Below, in pieces: positions 35,466-43,717 of a DNA stretch of 64,000 nucleotides. The stretch is from Pseudodesulfovibrio sp. (GTDB lineage: Bacteria > Desulfobacterota > Desulfovibrionia > Desulfovibrionales > Desulfovibrionaceae). Under the pieces are notes generated by a model. It was not told where the DNA came from. It did not search any database and saw nothing but the letters and a program-made list of their open reading frames with translations. A program made the translations under genes and the position numbers. Where the stretch lies: NCBI GenBank assembly GCA_016744135.1, contig JADGEX010000002.1:496001-560000 (forward strand). Direction: 5' to 3'. How positions within the stretch are numbered: the stretch's first letter is position 1; every line of letters starts with the position of its first letter.

Positions 35466-36089
35466 ATGTCTGAATCAGCTTTGAGAAAAGTGATGGATCA
35501 CTCTTCCGCAGGGTTGGCGGCCCGCAAGGCCTTTTTTGACACAAAAGCAGAACTGGTTGTCGAGATATCCCGTGCAATGGCTGTGTGTCTGGCTGGTGGC
35601 GGTAAAATCATGTTTTGCGGCAATGGTGGAAGTGCTGCGGACAGTCAACATTTGGCTGCAGAATTTACCAATCGGATTAAGTTGGAGCGTCCTGCACTGC
35701 CGGGTTTGGCTTTAACTACTGATACTTCGGCTTTGACGGCCATAGCCAACGATTACAGTTTTGATGAAGTTTTTTCCAAGCAGTTGCTCGCTTTGGGGCG
35801 TCCTGGCGATATGCTGGTTGGTTTTTCCACTTCCGGGACAAGCACCAACGTTATTCGCGCTATGCGAGAAGCCAAGAGAAATGGCATCGTCACTGTGGGG
35901 TTGACCGGGCAGAGTGGCGCGGAAATAGCTTCAGTGTCAGACTTTCTGGTTACCGTGCCATCCGGCGAAACTGCTATTATTCAGGAGATTCATATAGCGG
36001 CTGGGCATATGTTTTGCTTCCTTGTGGACCATTTCCTGTTTGAAGCCGTGTCCGAGTTGACTCCCTATTTGCCTGATCATGATGGTTAG
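35466..36089 (+). CDS. gmhA: Phosphoheptose isomerase (SIS domain)
   Basis: A 207-residue cytoplasmic isomerase converting sedoheptulose 7-phosphate to D-glycero-D-manno-heptose 7-phosphate, the first step of the heptose precursor for LPS core. SIS-fold signatures: KIMFCGNGGSAADSQHLAAE, LTTDTSALTAIANDYSFDEVF (first 20 residues) and GFSTSGTSTNVI, plus the C-terminal IIQEIHIAAGH with the metal/active-site His. SD AAGGGG precedes the ATG and a strong terminator follows. It fits with lpxB and other envelope genes further on. Confidence 0.95.
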   Translation: MSESALRKVMDHSSAGLAARKAFFDTKAELVVEISRAMAVCLAGGGKIMFCGNGGSAADSQHLAAEFTNRIKLERPALPGLALTTDTSALTAIANDYSFDEVFSKQLLALGRPGDMLVGFSTSGTSTNVIRAMREAKRNGIVTVGLTGQSGAEIASVSDFLVTVPSGETAIIQEIHIAAGHMFCFLVDHFLFEAVSELTPYLPDHDG

Positions 36090-36110
36090 TTCGTAGAGTT
36101 ATACAATAAG

Positions 36111-36143
36111 AAAAAGCCCCTGCTTGATGCGGGGGCTTTTTTT
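36111..36143. terminator. Bidirectional intrinsic terminator
   Basis: AAAAAGCCCCTGC pairs with GCGGGGGCTTTTT (one G-T) and is followed by T-rich sequence, between the convergent gmhA and the 126-residue gene. It is almost the same sequence as the terminator at 34326. Confidence 0.88.
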
Positions 36144-36148
36144 GTGGA

Positions 36149-36529
36149 TTAAAATGTCTCTCGTTTGACCCGTATGGTCAATCCTTTGTGGCGTAATCGT
36201 TGTGCTAGAGCTTGTGCCCGTTCCAGAGTCGGCACAGATGTGATGACGAGTTGCGCCATACCTTTTTCATCCCAGACCCAGATGTTCTCCGGCAGTATGA
36301 TTCCTGTTTGGTCAATGGTTTTAAGCAGTCTCTCTCTGGATTTCTCTCTATTTTCAAAGGAGTCTCCATCCAGTCGTTCTCCACACGCCAAGACCCACCA
36401 TCCTCGGGGGCGTAGCTTCGGATCGGTTGCCTGACCGAAGCTTTTGGCGGTCCATTGAGCTTGTTCATGACGGACGACGGCGGTCATGCGTATGATGCTT
36501 TTTTCTACTTCAGCGATATTACAGTTCAT
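36149..36529 (-). CDS. Hypothetical protein
   Basis: A 126-residue soluble protein, no family recognised (MNCNIAEVEKSIIRMTAVVR...). The last 35 residues (LVITSVPTLERAQALAQRLR) have the pattern of a SPOR-like or small alpha/beta repeat, but this is weak. No membrane segment or signal peptide, and no clear SD. It ends at the bidirectional terminator downstream of gmhA, which supports a real gene. Confidence 0.6.
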   Translation of the reverse strand: MNCNIAEVEKSIIRMTAVVRHEQAQWTAKSFGQATDPKLRPRGWWVLACGERLDGDSFENREKSRERLLKTIDQTGIILPENIWVWDEKGMAQLVITSVPTLERAQALAQRLRHKGLTIRVKRETF

Positions 36530-36671
36530 AGTCCATTCTTCTTGTGTTCAAGAGTCGGTTCTCTCTTTCAATAAAATACTCTGGAGTCAGGTGATTGGCA
36601 AGAACGGTTGTATGTTTACAGTATTTTTTTCACGCACTTGCCCCCGTGCGTGTCACCATGTATCTTAAGGC

Positions 36672-37091
36672 ATGGTTTATCTTTCCAATCCAATTAAACG
36701 CACTCCCATGCAGCGATTTGTTCGATATTTTTTCGGAATAATTATTATCGGCTGCCTTGTCTGGGCGTTTTATTCCATCCCTTACGATATTTTACGTGAG
36801 GAACGAGCTCGACTGTATGGCGAGGAGTTAACCTCCGGCTTGGTACTTGCTGTCAGCAGTGACGAGACGGGTGGTATGCCTGACGCTCGGCTTATAGTCG
36901 AGTACAAATACGTCGACCCTGATGGGTTCGCTCGGATTGCATCAGCTCGACTGCCAAACAGTCTGTGGCAGAAATATCGTCCAGGTAAAACTGTCAAGGT
37001 TATTTATGTTCGTACTCGTCCAGATCTTGCCCGCGTACCGGGTGAGGTTGAACCACGCTTTCAGGTGTGGTTGCGTGAATTGATGGATTAG
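36672..37091 (+). CDS. DUF3592-like membrane protein
   Basis: A 139-residue protein with one N-terminal membrane helix (about 18-36, YFFGIIIIGCLVWAFYSI). It is followed by a beta-rich domain similar to DUF3592 proteins (SDETGGMPDARLIVEYKYVD, KYRPGKTVKVIYVRTRPDLA). Function unknown; probably membrane-anchored with the domain outside. A later in-frame ATG at 36708 would keep the helix. No clear SD for either. Confidence 0.6.
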   Translation: MVYLSNPIKRTPMQRFVRYFFGIIIIGCLVWAFYSIPYDILREERARLYGEELTSGLVLAVSSDETGGMPDARLIVEYKYVDPDGFARIASARLPNSLWQKYRPGKTVKVIYVRTRPDLARVPGEVEPRFQVWLRELMD

Positions 37092-37101
37092 TCGATGTTA
37101 T

Positions 37102-37695
37102 TTATTCGTATTGTTTCGGGAATTTTTCACCCATGAGATATTCCATGGCTTCGCGGTCAATGGTCTCTGAGGCTATGAAGAATTCAAGGCCAAGTATCAT
37201 GGGATGATAAGTCAGGCCATGTGGCAGTTCGTCGGCTTGTCCATGCAGAAAGCGTTCAGCTGGAATGGCTTCATTGACGGTCATGATGCCGTCTTTGTGC
37301 AGAGCGGACGGCATGACGTGGTCAAGGATGATGCCGCCGGGAAGTGTTGTCCAGAGGTGGTAAGCCCCCATTTTTTCTTCACCAGTTTTGTTTTTGATCA
37401 TTTTTTTGAAATGAGTTGGCGTGACAGGAAGCCGCATTTCATTGTTGATCGATACGTTGCCCATGGTGATGATTCCACCGGGGATATGAAATTTTTTTGA
37501 CAGCATGTGGAACATGCCGAAGTTTACGGACATGGCTTTACCAGCACGTTCGGTAAAGGGGATGTGCCCGGTTTCTTCCACTGCATTCAGGATAGTCTGA
37601 TCAATGGGGAAGGGCGTTTCGGCAACGGCGAATTCACCGAGGTTCATTTTTTTTGTGCGAGAGGCCGCAGCTTTGAATTCTTTGAGGTAGCTCAT
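37102..37695 (-). CDS. Hypothetical soluble protein
   Basis: A 197-residue protein with no signal peptide or membrane segment and no family I recognise (MSYLKEFKAAASRTKKMNLG...). Notable stretches are GGIITMGNVSINNEMRLPVT and LWTTLPGGIILDHVMPSAL. Codon use and length support a real gene. The frame is open to a TTG at 37713, but neither start has a visible SD; I give the ATG. Confidence 0.65.
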   Translation of the reverse strand: MSYLKEFKAAASRTKKMNLGEFAVAETPFPIDQTILNAVEETGHIPFTERAGKAMSVNFGMFHMLSKKFHIPGGIITMGNVSINNEMRLPVTPTHFKKMIKNKTGEEKMGAYHLWTTLPGGIILDHVMPSALHKDGIMTVNEAIPAERFLHGQADELPHGLTYHPMILGLEFFIASETIDREAMEYLMGEKFPKQYE

Positions 37696-37866
37696 AGGTT
37701 TGTGGGGTAGCAATTTTGCTTTTTGGGGGCAAGGGATACCTTACGATAGTTCTTTTTCGGTTTTTTCAATCAGCCTTTGGCTGATTAGTTATCTTTTTTT
37801 TATGGAATGTGTTGTGTGCATTCGCAGTGAAGGGGCAAGCGATATTTTTACAAAGGTTTCGCCTTT

Positions 37867-37918
37867 ACGGCGACTTGCTTTTTCCGAGGTGGAAAAAAGG
37901 AGGCCCGCCCGATAGGGC
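37867..37918 (+). repeat. Hairpin repeat, family 2, copy 1
   Basis: A short hairpin CTTTTTCC / GGAAAAAAG (37878-37885 and 37891-37899) preceded by ACGGCGACTT and followed by GGCCCGCCCGATAGGGC. The same layout (T-rich arm, A-rich arm, then CCGCC-G-RAGGGC) recurs at 58848-58910. Confidence 0.45.
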
Positions 37919-38024
37919 ATGGAAAGCCTTGGGTACTTCAGCACCCAACAATGACTCTCGCCGAAGGCGCATCTTCCAATAAAAAAAGTGGCTCAAAGGC
38001 GACCATCCCCACTTCTTATTTCCC

Positions 38025-38044
38025 GTCGAGGTTTAAACCTCGAC
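38025..38044. repeat. Perfect 20-base palindrome
   Basis: GTCGAGGTTTAAACCTCGAC reads the same on both strands. It is 128 bases downstream of nrdD; role unknown (regulator site, or structural element). Confidence 0.6.
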
Positions 38045-38084
38045 TTCTTCAAGCTCGCTGCTCCAAGCGTATTTCAAAATGTGC

Positions 38085-38116
38085 AAGGCCCCTGTCCGGG
38101 AGGGGACAGAGGCCTT
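38085..38116 (-). terminator. Hairpin after nrdD (probable terminator)
   Basis: AAGGCC..CTGTCC pairs with GGACAG..GGCCTT around a GC-rich loop, a 12-14 bp stem with one mismatch, 57 bases after the nrdD stop. The minus-strand T-tract that follows is weak, so termination is likely but not certain. Confidence 0.5.
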
Positions 38117-38172
38117 ACATTCCACTATCCTCAAGCCCAACTCCTCAATCAGGCTCAAGAAATACTATAAAC

Positions 38173-40230
38173 TTAATTACACAAACAATCGCTGAACACC
38201 ACGCGGTCAGTGTATTCGGCCTGCTTCCCCTTGTTCCAACGGGAAACTGGGCGATAGTAACCAACAATACGGGTGTAAACTTCGGCTTCTTCTCCGCAGG
38301 TCGGACATTCGAAGTGTTCACCCAGAATGTAACCATGTTCTTTGCAGATGGAGAAGGTTGGCGTGACCGAGACATACGGAATCTTGGTTTTGGTAAACGC
38401 TTTTAGAATGAAGTTTTTGAGCGCCGTTGGATCGGGGACAGCTTCGCCGAGGAAAGTGTGGAACACTGTGCCGCCGGTATACAGCGGTTGGAGTTGATTC
38501 TGGTGTTCCAATGCGTACAACACATCTTCAGATATACCCACGGGCAATTGCGTCGAGTTGGTGTAGTAGGGGGTGCCATTTCCCTGCGTCTGGATGTCGG
38601 CGTACAATGCCTTGTCGATCTTGGCCAGTCGGTAACTGGTGCCTTCGGCGGGCGTGGCTTCAAGATTGTACAGGGAGCCTGTTTCTTCCTGAAAACGGGA
38701 AGTGATCCGGCGCAGATGATTTAAGGTGCGGCGCATCAGTCGGACACCACCTTCGGTTTCGATACCCTTGCCGATGAGATTCAGACAGGCTTCATGACCA
38801 CCGAGTAAGCCGATGGTGGAAAAGTGTCCCTTGTAGTCGTTCTTGAGATACCGTTTGGACCACGGGAACATACCTGCTTCGAGGTTGCCGGTGATAATTT
38901 TACGTTTGTATTCAAGTGAATCCTTGGCCAACTCAGCATACTCTTCAACCAGATCAAGGAAATCGTCCTCTGACTGTGCCAGATAGGCGAGTTTGGGCAG
39001 GTTCAGGGTGACAACACCTATGGAACCAGTCAGATCGCCGGCACCGAACAGACCTCCGGTCTTGGTACGCAGTTCGCGCAAATCCATTTGGAGGCGGCAG
39101 CACATGGAACGCACATCCTCGGGATTAAGGTCCGAGCTGATGAAGTTCTGGAAGTATGGGACGCCATATTTGGCGGTCAGCTTCATGAGAGATGTGCCGA
39201 TTTCAGATTCCCACGGGAAATCTTCAGTGACGTTGTAAGTCGGTATCGGGAAAGAGAAAATTCGGTCATGGTGGTCGCCTTCGAGCATAACCTCGATGTA
39301 GGCTTGGTTGATCATGTCCATCTCTTTCTGGAAATCTCCGTAAGTCAACTCATCATCATACCTGCCGCCAACAATAATCGGTTCGGAAGCTATATGTTTG
39401 GGAGCCACCAGATCAAAAGAAAGGTTGGTGAACGGTGACTGACCGCCCCAGCGAGAAGTGGTGTTGAGATTGAATACGAACTTTTGCATGCACTGACGAA
39501 CCTGTTTGTAGTTCAGGCCGTCTTCCCTGATATAAGGGGCGAGGTAGGTGTCGACGTTATTGAACGCCTGTGCGCCAGCCCATTCATTTTGCAATGTGCC
39601 GAGGAAGTTGTTCATCTGACCGAGCGCGGTATCGAAGTGCTTGGCCGGACCTGCAGAAGCGCGTCCTTCAAGGTTGAAACCTTCAAGGAGGAGGTCACGC
39701 AGGGACCAACCCGCGCAGTATCCCGCAAGGCCGAACGAAAGATCATGTATATGGAAATAGCCGTGTTCGTGAGCGAGTCGTATTTCTTCAGGATATTTTT
39801 CCAGTGCGTACCGTGCTTGAACCGTGCCGGACAGGTGAAGCATCAGGCCCTGAAATGAATGGGTCATATTGGCGTTTTCATTAACGCGCCAGTCTGCCTG
39901 ATCAAGGTATGAATCAATGACATCCTTGATGTTGAGATATGCTTCTTTTTCGCTGCGGAGTTGACGACGCTGTTCGCGATAGAGAATATATTTTTTGGCT
40001 ATTTCATACTGTCGAGATTCCATAAGAATCTGCTCGACCATATTTTGGACATGTTCCTGTTCAGGGATGTCCATATGGCTGAGTCTCTGTTCAACTTTTT
40101 TGGCAAGGCGTTTGGAGAGAATCGGGTCCTTAATGCCGCTGGCACTGAGGGCTTTAAAAATGGCTTGGGCGATGCGATCAGATGACCACGTCTCCAACCG
40201 GCCGTCTCTCTTCATGATTTGGCTTGGCAT
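38173..40230 (-). CDS. nrdD: Anaerobic ribonucleoside-triphosphate reductase (class III)
   Basis: A 685-residue glycyl-radical enzyme making dNTPs under anoxia. It has an N-terminal ATP-cone (about 1-90: MPSQIMKRDGRLETWSSDRI), core motifs such as GVVTLNLPKLAYLAQSEDDF, and a C-terminal part with CKEHGYIL, ECPTCGEE (zinc-site cysteines) and the radical glycine in RIVGYYRPVSRW. ATG 40230 has AGGAGGAAG upstream. The 5' end overlaps nrdG by 53 bases in another frame. NrdG is its activase. Confidence 0.96.
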   Translation of the reverse strand: MPSQIMKRDGRLETWSSDRIAQAIFKALSASGIKDPILSKRLAKKVEQRLSHMDIPEQEHVQNMVEQILMESRQYEIAKKYILYREQRRQLRSEKEAYLNIKDVIDSYLDQADWRVNENANMTHSFQGLMLHLSGTVQARYALEKYPEEIRLAHEHGYFHIHDLSFGLAGYCAGWSLRDLLLEGFNLEGRASAGPAKHFDTALGQMNNFLGTLQNEWAGAQAFNNVDTYLAPYIREDGLNYKQVRQCMQKFVFNLNTTSRWGGQSPFTNLSFDLVAPKHIASEPIIVGGRYDDELTYGDFQKEMDMINQAYIEVMLEGDHHDRIFSFPIPTYNVTEDFPWESEIGTSLMKLTAKYGVPYFQNFISSDLNPEDVRSMCCRLQMDLRELRTKTGGLFGAGDLTGSIGVVTLNLPKLAYLAQSEDDFLDLVEEYAELAKDSLEYKRKIITGNLEAGMFPWSKRYLKNDYKGHFSTIGLLGGHEACLNLIGKGIETEGGVRLMRRTLNHLRRITSRFQEETGSLYNLEATPAEGTSYRLAKIDKALYADIQTQGNGTPYYTNSTQLPVGISEDVLYALEHQNQLQPLYTGGTVFHTFLGEAVPDPTALKNFILKAFTKTKIPYVSVTPTFSICKEHGYILGEHFECPTCGEEAEVYTRIVGYYRPVSRWNKGKQAEYTDRVVFSDCLCN

Positions 40231-40867
40231 GCTCTTGCTTCCTCCTGGGGGGCACAAATTTCTGAATAGTCAACTCATATCCTTGCGGCAGATAACCTCG
40301 TGCAACATCAAGGTCGGCCTCAGTCAGGCCGGGAACCTGTGTGCAACGGAAATAAAAGGAGTCGGTCGTTGTTTTAGCCATTTCAAAGATGCGCTGCATG
40401 TTGGCCTGCGCTGCGATCTCGGACACGGCGTGACCGGTCAGGGAAGGGTATTTGGCCCATGGGCCTTTGACATCCACGGCAAAGGTGTCGACGAGTTTGC
40501 TGTGCAGCAGATCCTGCACGACCTCGGGGCGCATACCGTTGGTGTCCATCTTGATAGGCAAATTATATTTTTTGAGCTCCCACAACAGTTCTCCCACACT
40601 GGCAACCGTTGTCGGCTCTCCTCCGGTGACAGTCACTCCGTCGAGCCATCCTGCGCGGTCCCTGAGGTAGGACTTGATGTGGACCGGATCGATGGCAGGG
40701 AGGGATGTCATGTCCCACGCAAGCTCAAAATTGTGGCATGTAGGGCAATGCAGGTTACATCCACCTAAAAAGATGATGCACGTGGCTCGTCCTGGCCAGT
40801 CACAGAGACTCAGATTCTCAAAGCCTCGAACGTAGTTCCAAACCCCTGCGGGTTTATTCATAGCCAT
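40178..40867 (-). CDS. nrdG: Anaerobic RNR-activating radical SAM protein
   Basis: A 229-residue radical SAM enzyme that installs the glycyl radical in NrdD. The [4Fe-4S] motif is CNLHCPTC (CxxxCxxC) near residue 37, followed by VTVTGGEPTTVASVGELLW (SAM/GGE region) and FAVDVKGPWAKYP. It belongs to the larger PflA/NrdG2-type activases rather than the short E. coli NrdG. It precedes nrdD with a 53-base overlap, so both are on one transcript. SD: no strong one; AAGGGAATAG lies upstream. Confidence 0.93.
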   Translation of the reverse strand: MAMNKPAGVWNYVRGFENLSLCDWPGRATCIIFLGGCNLHCPTCHNFELAWDMTSLPAIDPVHIKSYLRDRAGWLDGVTVTGGEPTTVASVGELLWELKKYNLPIKMDTNGMRPEVVQDLLHSKLVDTFAVDVKGPWAKYPSLTGHAVSEIAAQANMQRIFEMAKTTTDSFYFRCTQVPGLTEADLDVARGYLPQGYELTIQKFVPPRRKQEHAKPNHEERRPVGDVVI

Positions 40868-41687
40868 TTTTACTATTCCCTTGCAGCCGACAAACCGGTC
40901 TGCGTGACATAAAATTCAGTATTTACAGACACCCTTGATCAGGGCGTGAATCCCGCTCATGCACAGGCGTATTTCAATGGGGAAAATGTCGCTGGCACGT
41001 GATGGGAAAGATATCCCAACCGAGGGATTTTGTACAGGGGGTATCTGATAAATATTTGGTTACTCTGCTGAATATGCAGAGATATGGACGATTATTGCCA
41101 ATTTGTTATAGTTTACAAAAGTTTTCCACAGGTATAAAATATGACAAGGATTGAAATGTTTAACTTTTTTTTAGATTAAGTTTAGAAAAAATGTTTTTCA
41201 ATTTCGATGGAATCGGTTTTCGACAGGAGGGAGAGGGGGGATGGGTGGAAGAAAATGATCCCCTCAAGATCAAAGTGAATTACCACAAGGCTTGCCGGTT
41301 GGGAAGCCCCAAAAAGGCGAATTCCACAGGGAAAAGAACATTGCATTTGTGGTTTTTTCCCGGTTCGCGACAAACTCCCAAAGCCCTAAGGTCAAGTTGT
41401 TGTCAAACGATTTCTCGCTGTTTTTTCTGTTATTTTGTGGCACGAGTTTTGATTGAGAGAAATTCCGTTTTGGTTATTCCGTTCAGAGTAAAGTTGTCTT
41501 TGCTGAAAGGTCTGGTAGGTTTCAGTGTCTGTTGAGTGTCATGTGTGTATCCATTAGCCAATGGAGTCGATAATTTTGAATTGAGGACCTGAGTAGGGTG
41601 ATATCTCCGCCGATCTCTTTGACAATTTGACAATTGGTGAAATGTGTCCCATGTCAAATGGAAGAACTTTACGGAGCGAGTACCATT
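40868..41687. other. Long intergenic region upstream of nrdGD
   Basis: About 820 bases between divergent nrdG and the phosphoesterase gene. On the nrdG side there are three inverted repeats: CTCTGC/GCAGAG (41064-41082), a stem around ACACCCTTGATCAGGGCGT (40929-40947) and a bulged stem GCAG..CTGC near 40883-40903 next to the nrdG start. On the other side sequence is AT-rich with no credible ORF (a 114-codon frame at 41191 lacks an SD and family features). I recognise no known riboswitch or NrdR box. Confidence 0.5.
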
Positions 41688-42881
41688 ATGATGTATTGGG
41701 TCGTTATTGTCCTGACCGTCATCACCTTGATAGTGCTCTATCTTGGATGGCGACTCATTGAGCCACTGCCGGTTGGCCGCAAGCGGAAGATCACGCTGTG
41801 GTTGGCATTGGCTACGCTTTTGTTCGGCCATCGGATAACGTGGTTTCTTCAGCGTACGGAACAATACGAGTGCCTTGCCTGTGATTCCATCGACTGGGTG
41901 GGGTTCACTTTCTTTGGATTTATTTCCATCCTTATATTCTTCATGCTTGCTCGAGATATTCCTCGGCTGATCGGAGCGGTCGTATCCGGTTTTAAGAAGG
42001 CGTTCGGCAAACGAAGCAGGCGTCCCTATTTTATTGAACCCAATATTCAGCGTCGTCGTTTTCTGCTCAATGCGTCCAACGGATTGTTTTTTGCTACAGC
42101 GCTCCCCATGACGGGGTTCGCGGTGTTTACAGCGCGAAGCAAACCCCAAGTTGTGCGAAATATACTTCCTGTAGTAGATCTTCCGTCCGGTCTTGATGGG
42201 TTTACCATCGCCCAAGTTTCAGACACACATATTGGACCAACAATTCGTGGAGATTGGGCGCGTATGGTGGTGGACGAGGTGAACAAACTCGGGGCAGACG
42301 TCATTGTGCACACTGGTGATCTGGTGGATGGATCCGTGGACGGTCTTAAGGATGACATTCTGCCCATGGCTGATTTTTCTGCGCCATACGGAGTCTGGTT
42401 TTGTACTGGTAATCATGAATATTATTCTGGTGTTAACGAGTGGCTGGCCGAAACGGAACGTCTTGGTATCAAGCCATTAGTCAACGAACATGCGCTTATC
42501 GATACAGGCAAAGGCAGAGTCCTGCTGGCCGGTGTCCCTGATCTTAATGGATATCGATTCGAGCCGAGTCATGTTTCTTCTCCAGCACAAGCCCGTAAGG
42601 ATGCTCCGGCACATGACGTGTCCATCTTGTTGGCGCATCAGCCCAACTCGGTATTAGATGCAGCCAAGGCTGGGTATGACGTCCAGTTATCTGGACATAC
42701 TCACGGTGGGCAGTATTTCCCGTATAATTTCATGATTCACCTCTTTCAGAAATATGTGCGCGGTTTGTATCTCCATGATGATACCGTTCTTTATGTCAAT
42801 ACCGGCACTGGTTATTGGGGACCACCCATGCGACTCGGAACGTGCCCGGAAATAACGCTGCATACACTGCGTAAGGCCTGA
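41688..42881 (+). CDS. Membrane-anchored metallophosphoesterase (YkuE/YaeI-like)
   Basis: A 397-residue protein with three N-terminal membrane helices (about 4-22, 35-53, 72-92) and a fourth hydrophobic stretch (about 133-155) preceded by RRRFL. A calcineurin-like phosphoesterase domain then faces the periplasm or cytoplasm. All metal motifs are present: SDTHIG, HTGDLVDG, GNHEYY and SGHTHGGQ. Relatives include YkuE and YaeI (lipid A-type UDP-sugar hydrolases or phosphodiesterases). ATG 41688 has GGAG 11 bases upstream; the frame extends to a TTG at 41634 that is less likely. Confidence 0.88.
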   Translation: MMYWVVIVLTVITLIVLYLGWRLIEPLPVGRKRKITLWLALATLLFGHRITWFLQRTEQYECLACDSIDWVGFTFFGFISILIFFMLARDIPRLIGAVVSGFKKAFGKRSRRPYFIEPNIQRRRFLLNASNGLFFATALPMTGFAVFTARSKPQVVRNILPVVDLPSGLDGFTIAQVSDTHIGPTIRGDWARMVVDEVNKLGADVIVHTGDLVDGSVDGLKDDILPMADFSAPYGVWFCTGNHEYYSGVNEWLAETERLGIKPLVNEHALIDTGKGRVLLAGVPDLNGYRFEPSHVSSPAQARKDAPAHDVSILLAHQPNSVLDAAKAGYDVQLSGHTHGGQYFPYNFMIHLFQKYVRGLYLHDDTVLYVNTGTGYWGPPMRLGTCPEITLHTLRKA

Positions 42882-42956
42882 TTGTTACGACATATGGTTC
42901 GTCGAGAGCCATTCTCCGACATGTGATTCTTTTTTTTCAAAAACATATGTGAACTA

Positions 42957-42985
42957 TTGACGACCATGAAATTGTGGTCTAATTG
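42957..42985 (+). promoter_or_regulatory. Putative promoter of the GntR/FMN-dehydrogenase operon
   Basis: TTGACG (42957-42962) with 17 bases to TAATTG (42980-42985). The -35 is strong and the -10 weak. The PdhR-like operator starts five bases after the -10, so repressor binding would cover the start of transcription. Confidence 0.4.
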
Positions 42986-42989
42986 GATT

Positions 42990-43004
42990 ATTGGTCCAAC
43001 CAAT
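42990..43004. promoter_or_regulatory. PdhR/LldR-type operator, predicted autoregulatory site
   Basis: ATTGGTCCAACCAAT is a perfect palindrome with the ATTGGT-N3-ACCAAT form used by FadR-subfamily GntR regulators such as PdhR and LldR. It lies at the predicted transcription start, just before the gene for such a regulator, so autoregulation of this operon is likely. Confidence 0.65.
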
Positions 43005-43017
43005 TGAGAGGGGTTTC

Positions 43018-43716
43018 ATGGAAGTTAAACCAGTAAACAGAAAATCAATATCCGAAGAAATCGTTCGGCAGATTAAAGAGATGATTGGTCACGGGACACT
43101 GATGCCCGGTGATCGGCTTCCTGCCGAGCGGAAACTGGCGGAGGAATTCGGTGTGTCCCGGACTACTGTTCGGGAAGGGATCAAGATTCTGGCCGAGTCC
43201 GGTGTGCTGGAAAGTCGTCAAGGGGCCGGGACATTCGTCAGTGAAAGCCGTGATGACGATGGTTCTTTGTTCGACGCTGTACTTTCAGGTCAGCATGATT
43301 TGCGGGATGTGTTTGAGGTACGCAAGATGCTGGAGCCGGAGATCGCTGCCTTGGCTGCTGTCAATGGTTCACCGGATCAATTGACGCGCCTGGAAGACTC
43401 GTTGGCCGATCAGGAAAAGGCCGTTCGTCGTGGGGCGTCCGGTGCGGGATATGATCATAAATTTCATCAACTGTTGGCCGAGGCTTCGGGGAATCCCGTG
43501 CTCAAGGAAATGGTTATGGTCCTGCATGAAGGGTTTGCCAAAAGCCGGGCTGAGGAAGTGCAGTCTCCTGAACGTCAACAGGCGTCGATCAGGGCGCACC
43601 GGGCCATTGTCGAGGCGGTCAAGAACGGGCACGCTATGCAGGCTGAACGGGCTATGCGAGAACATCTTGCTTCTACGGAAAGTATTGTATTTTCCATCAA
43701 TATATCAAGGAGATAA
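43018..43716 (+). CDS. FadR-family (GntR) transcription regulator
   Basis: A 232-residue regulator. The N-terminal winged helix (about 8-75: LMPGDRLPAERKLAEEFGVS, RTTVREGIKILAESGVL, GAGTFVS) is GntR-type; the C-terminal FCD domain (about 95-225) has DHKFHQLLAEASGNPVL and the His/Asp residues that bind a metal and carboxylate ligand. The family controls pyruvate, lactate and fatty-acid genes. ATG 43018 has GAGAGGGG upstream; the frame extends to a TTG at 42991 inside the operator. The next gene starts two bases after its stop, so the target is probably that operon. Confidence 0.92.
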   Translation: MEVKPVNRKSISEEIVRQIKEMIGHGTLMPGDRLPAERKLAEEFGVSRTTVREGIKILAESGVLESRQGAGTFVSESRDDDGSLFDAVLSGQHDLRDVFEVRKMLEPEIAALAAVNGSPDQLTRLEDSLADQEKAVRRGASGAGYDHKFHQLLAEASGNPVLKEMVMVLHEGFAKSRAEEVQSPERQQASIRAHRAIVEAVKNGHAMQAERAMREHLASTESIVFSINISRR

Positions 43717-43717
43717 A

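Larger units (their letters stand above)
37714..38172. other. Intergenic region with hairpins between nrdD and the 197-residue gene
   Basis: About 460 bases without a credible gene. It contains a hairpin repeat copy (37867-37918), a perfect 20-base palindrome (38025-38044) and a strong hairpin at 38085-38116 just after nrdD. The rest is ordinary AT/GC-mixed sequence. Confidence 0.6.

Noticed and set aside
40868-41100. Cobalamin riboswitch upstream of nrdG
   Set aside because: A GTCACGCAGACCGG string superficially resembles the B12 box, but the other conserved parts and the pairing are missing.
41191-41535. 114-codon frame in the nrdG-upstream gap
   Set aside because: No SD, unusual composition and no family features; region more likely regulatory.
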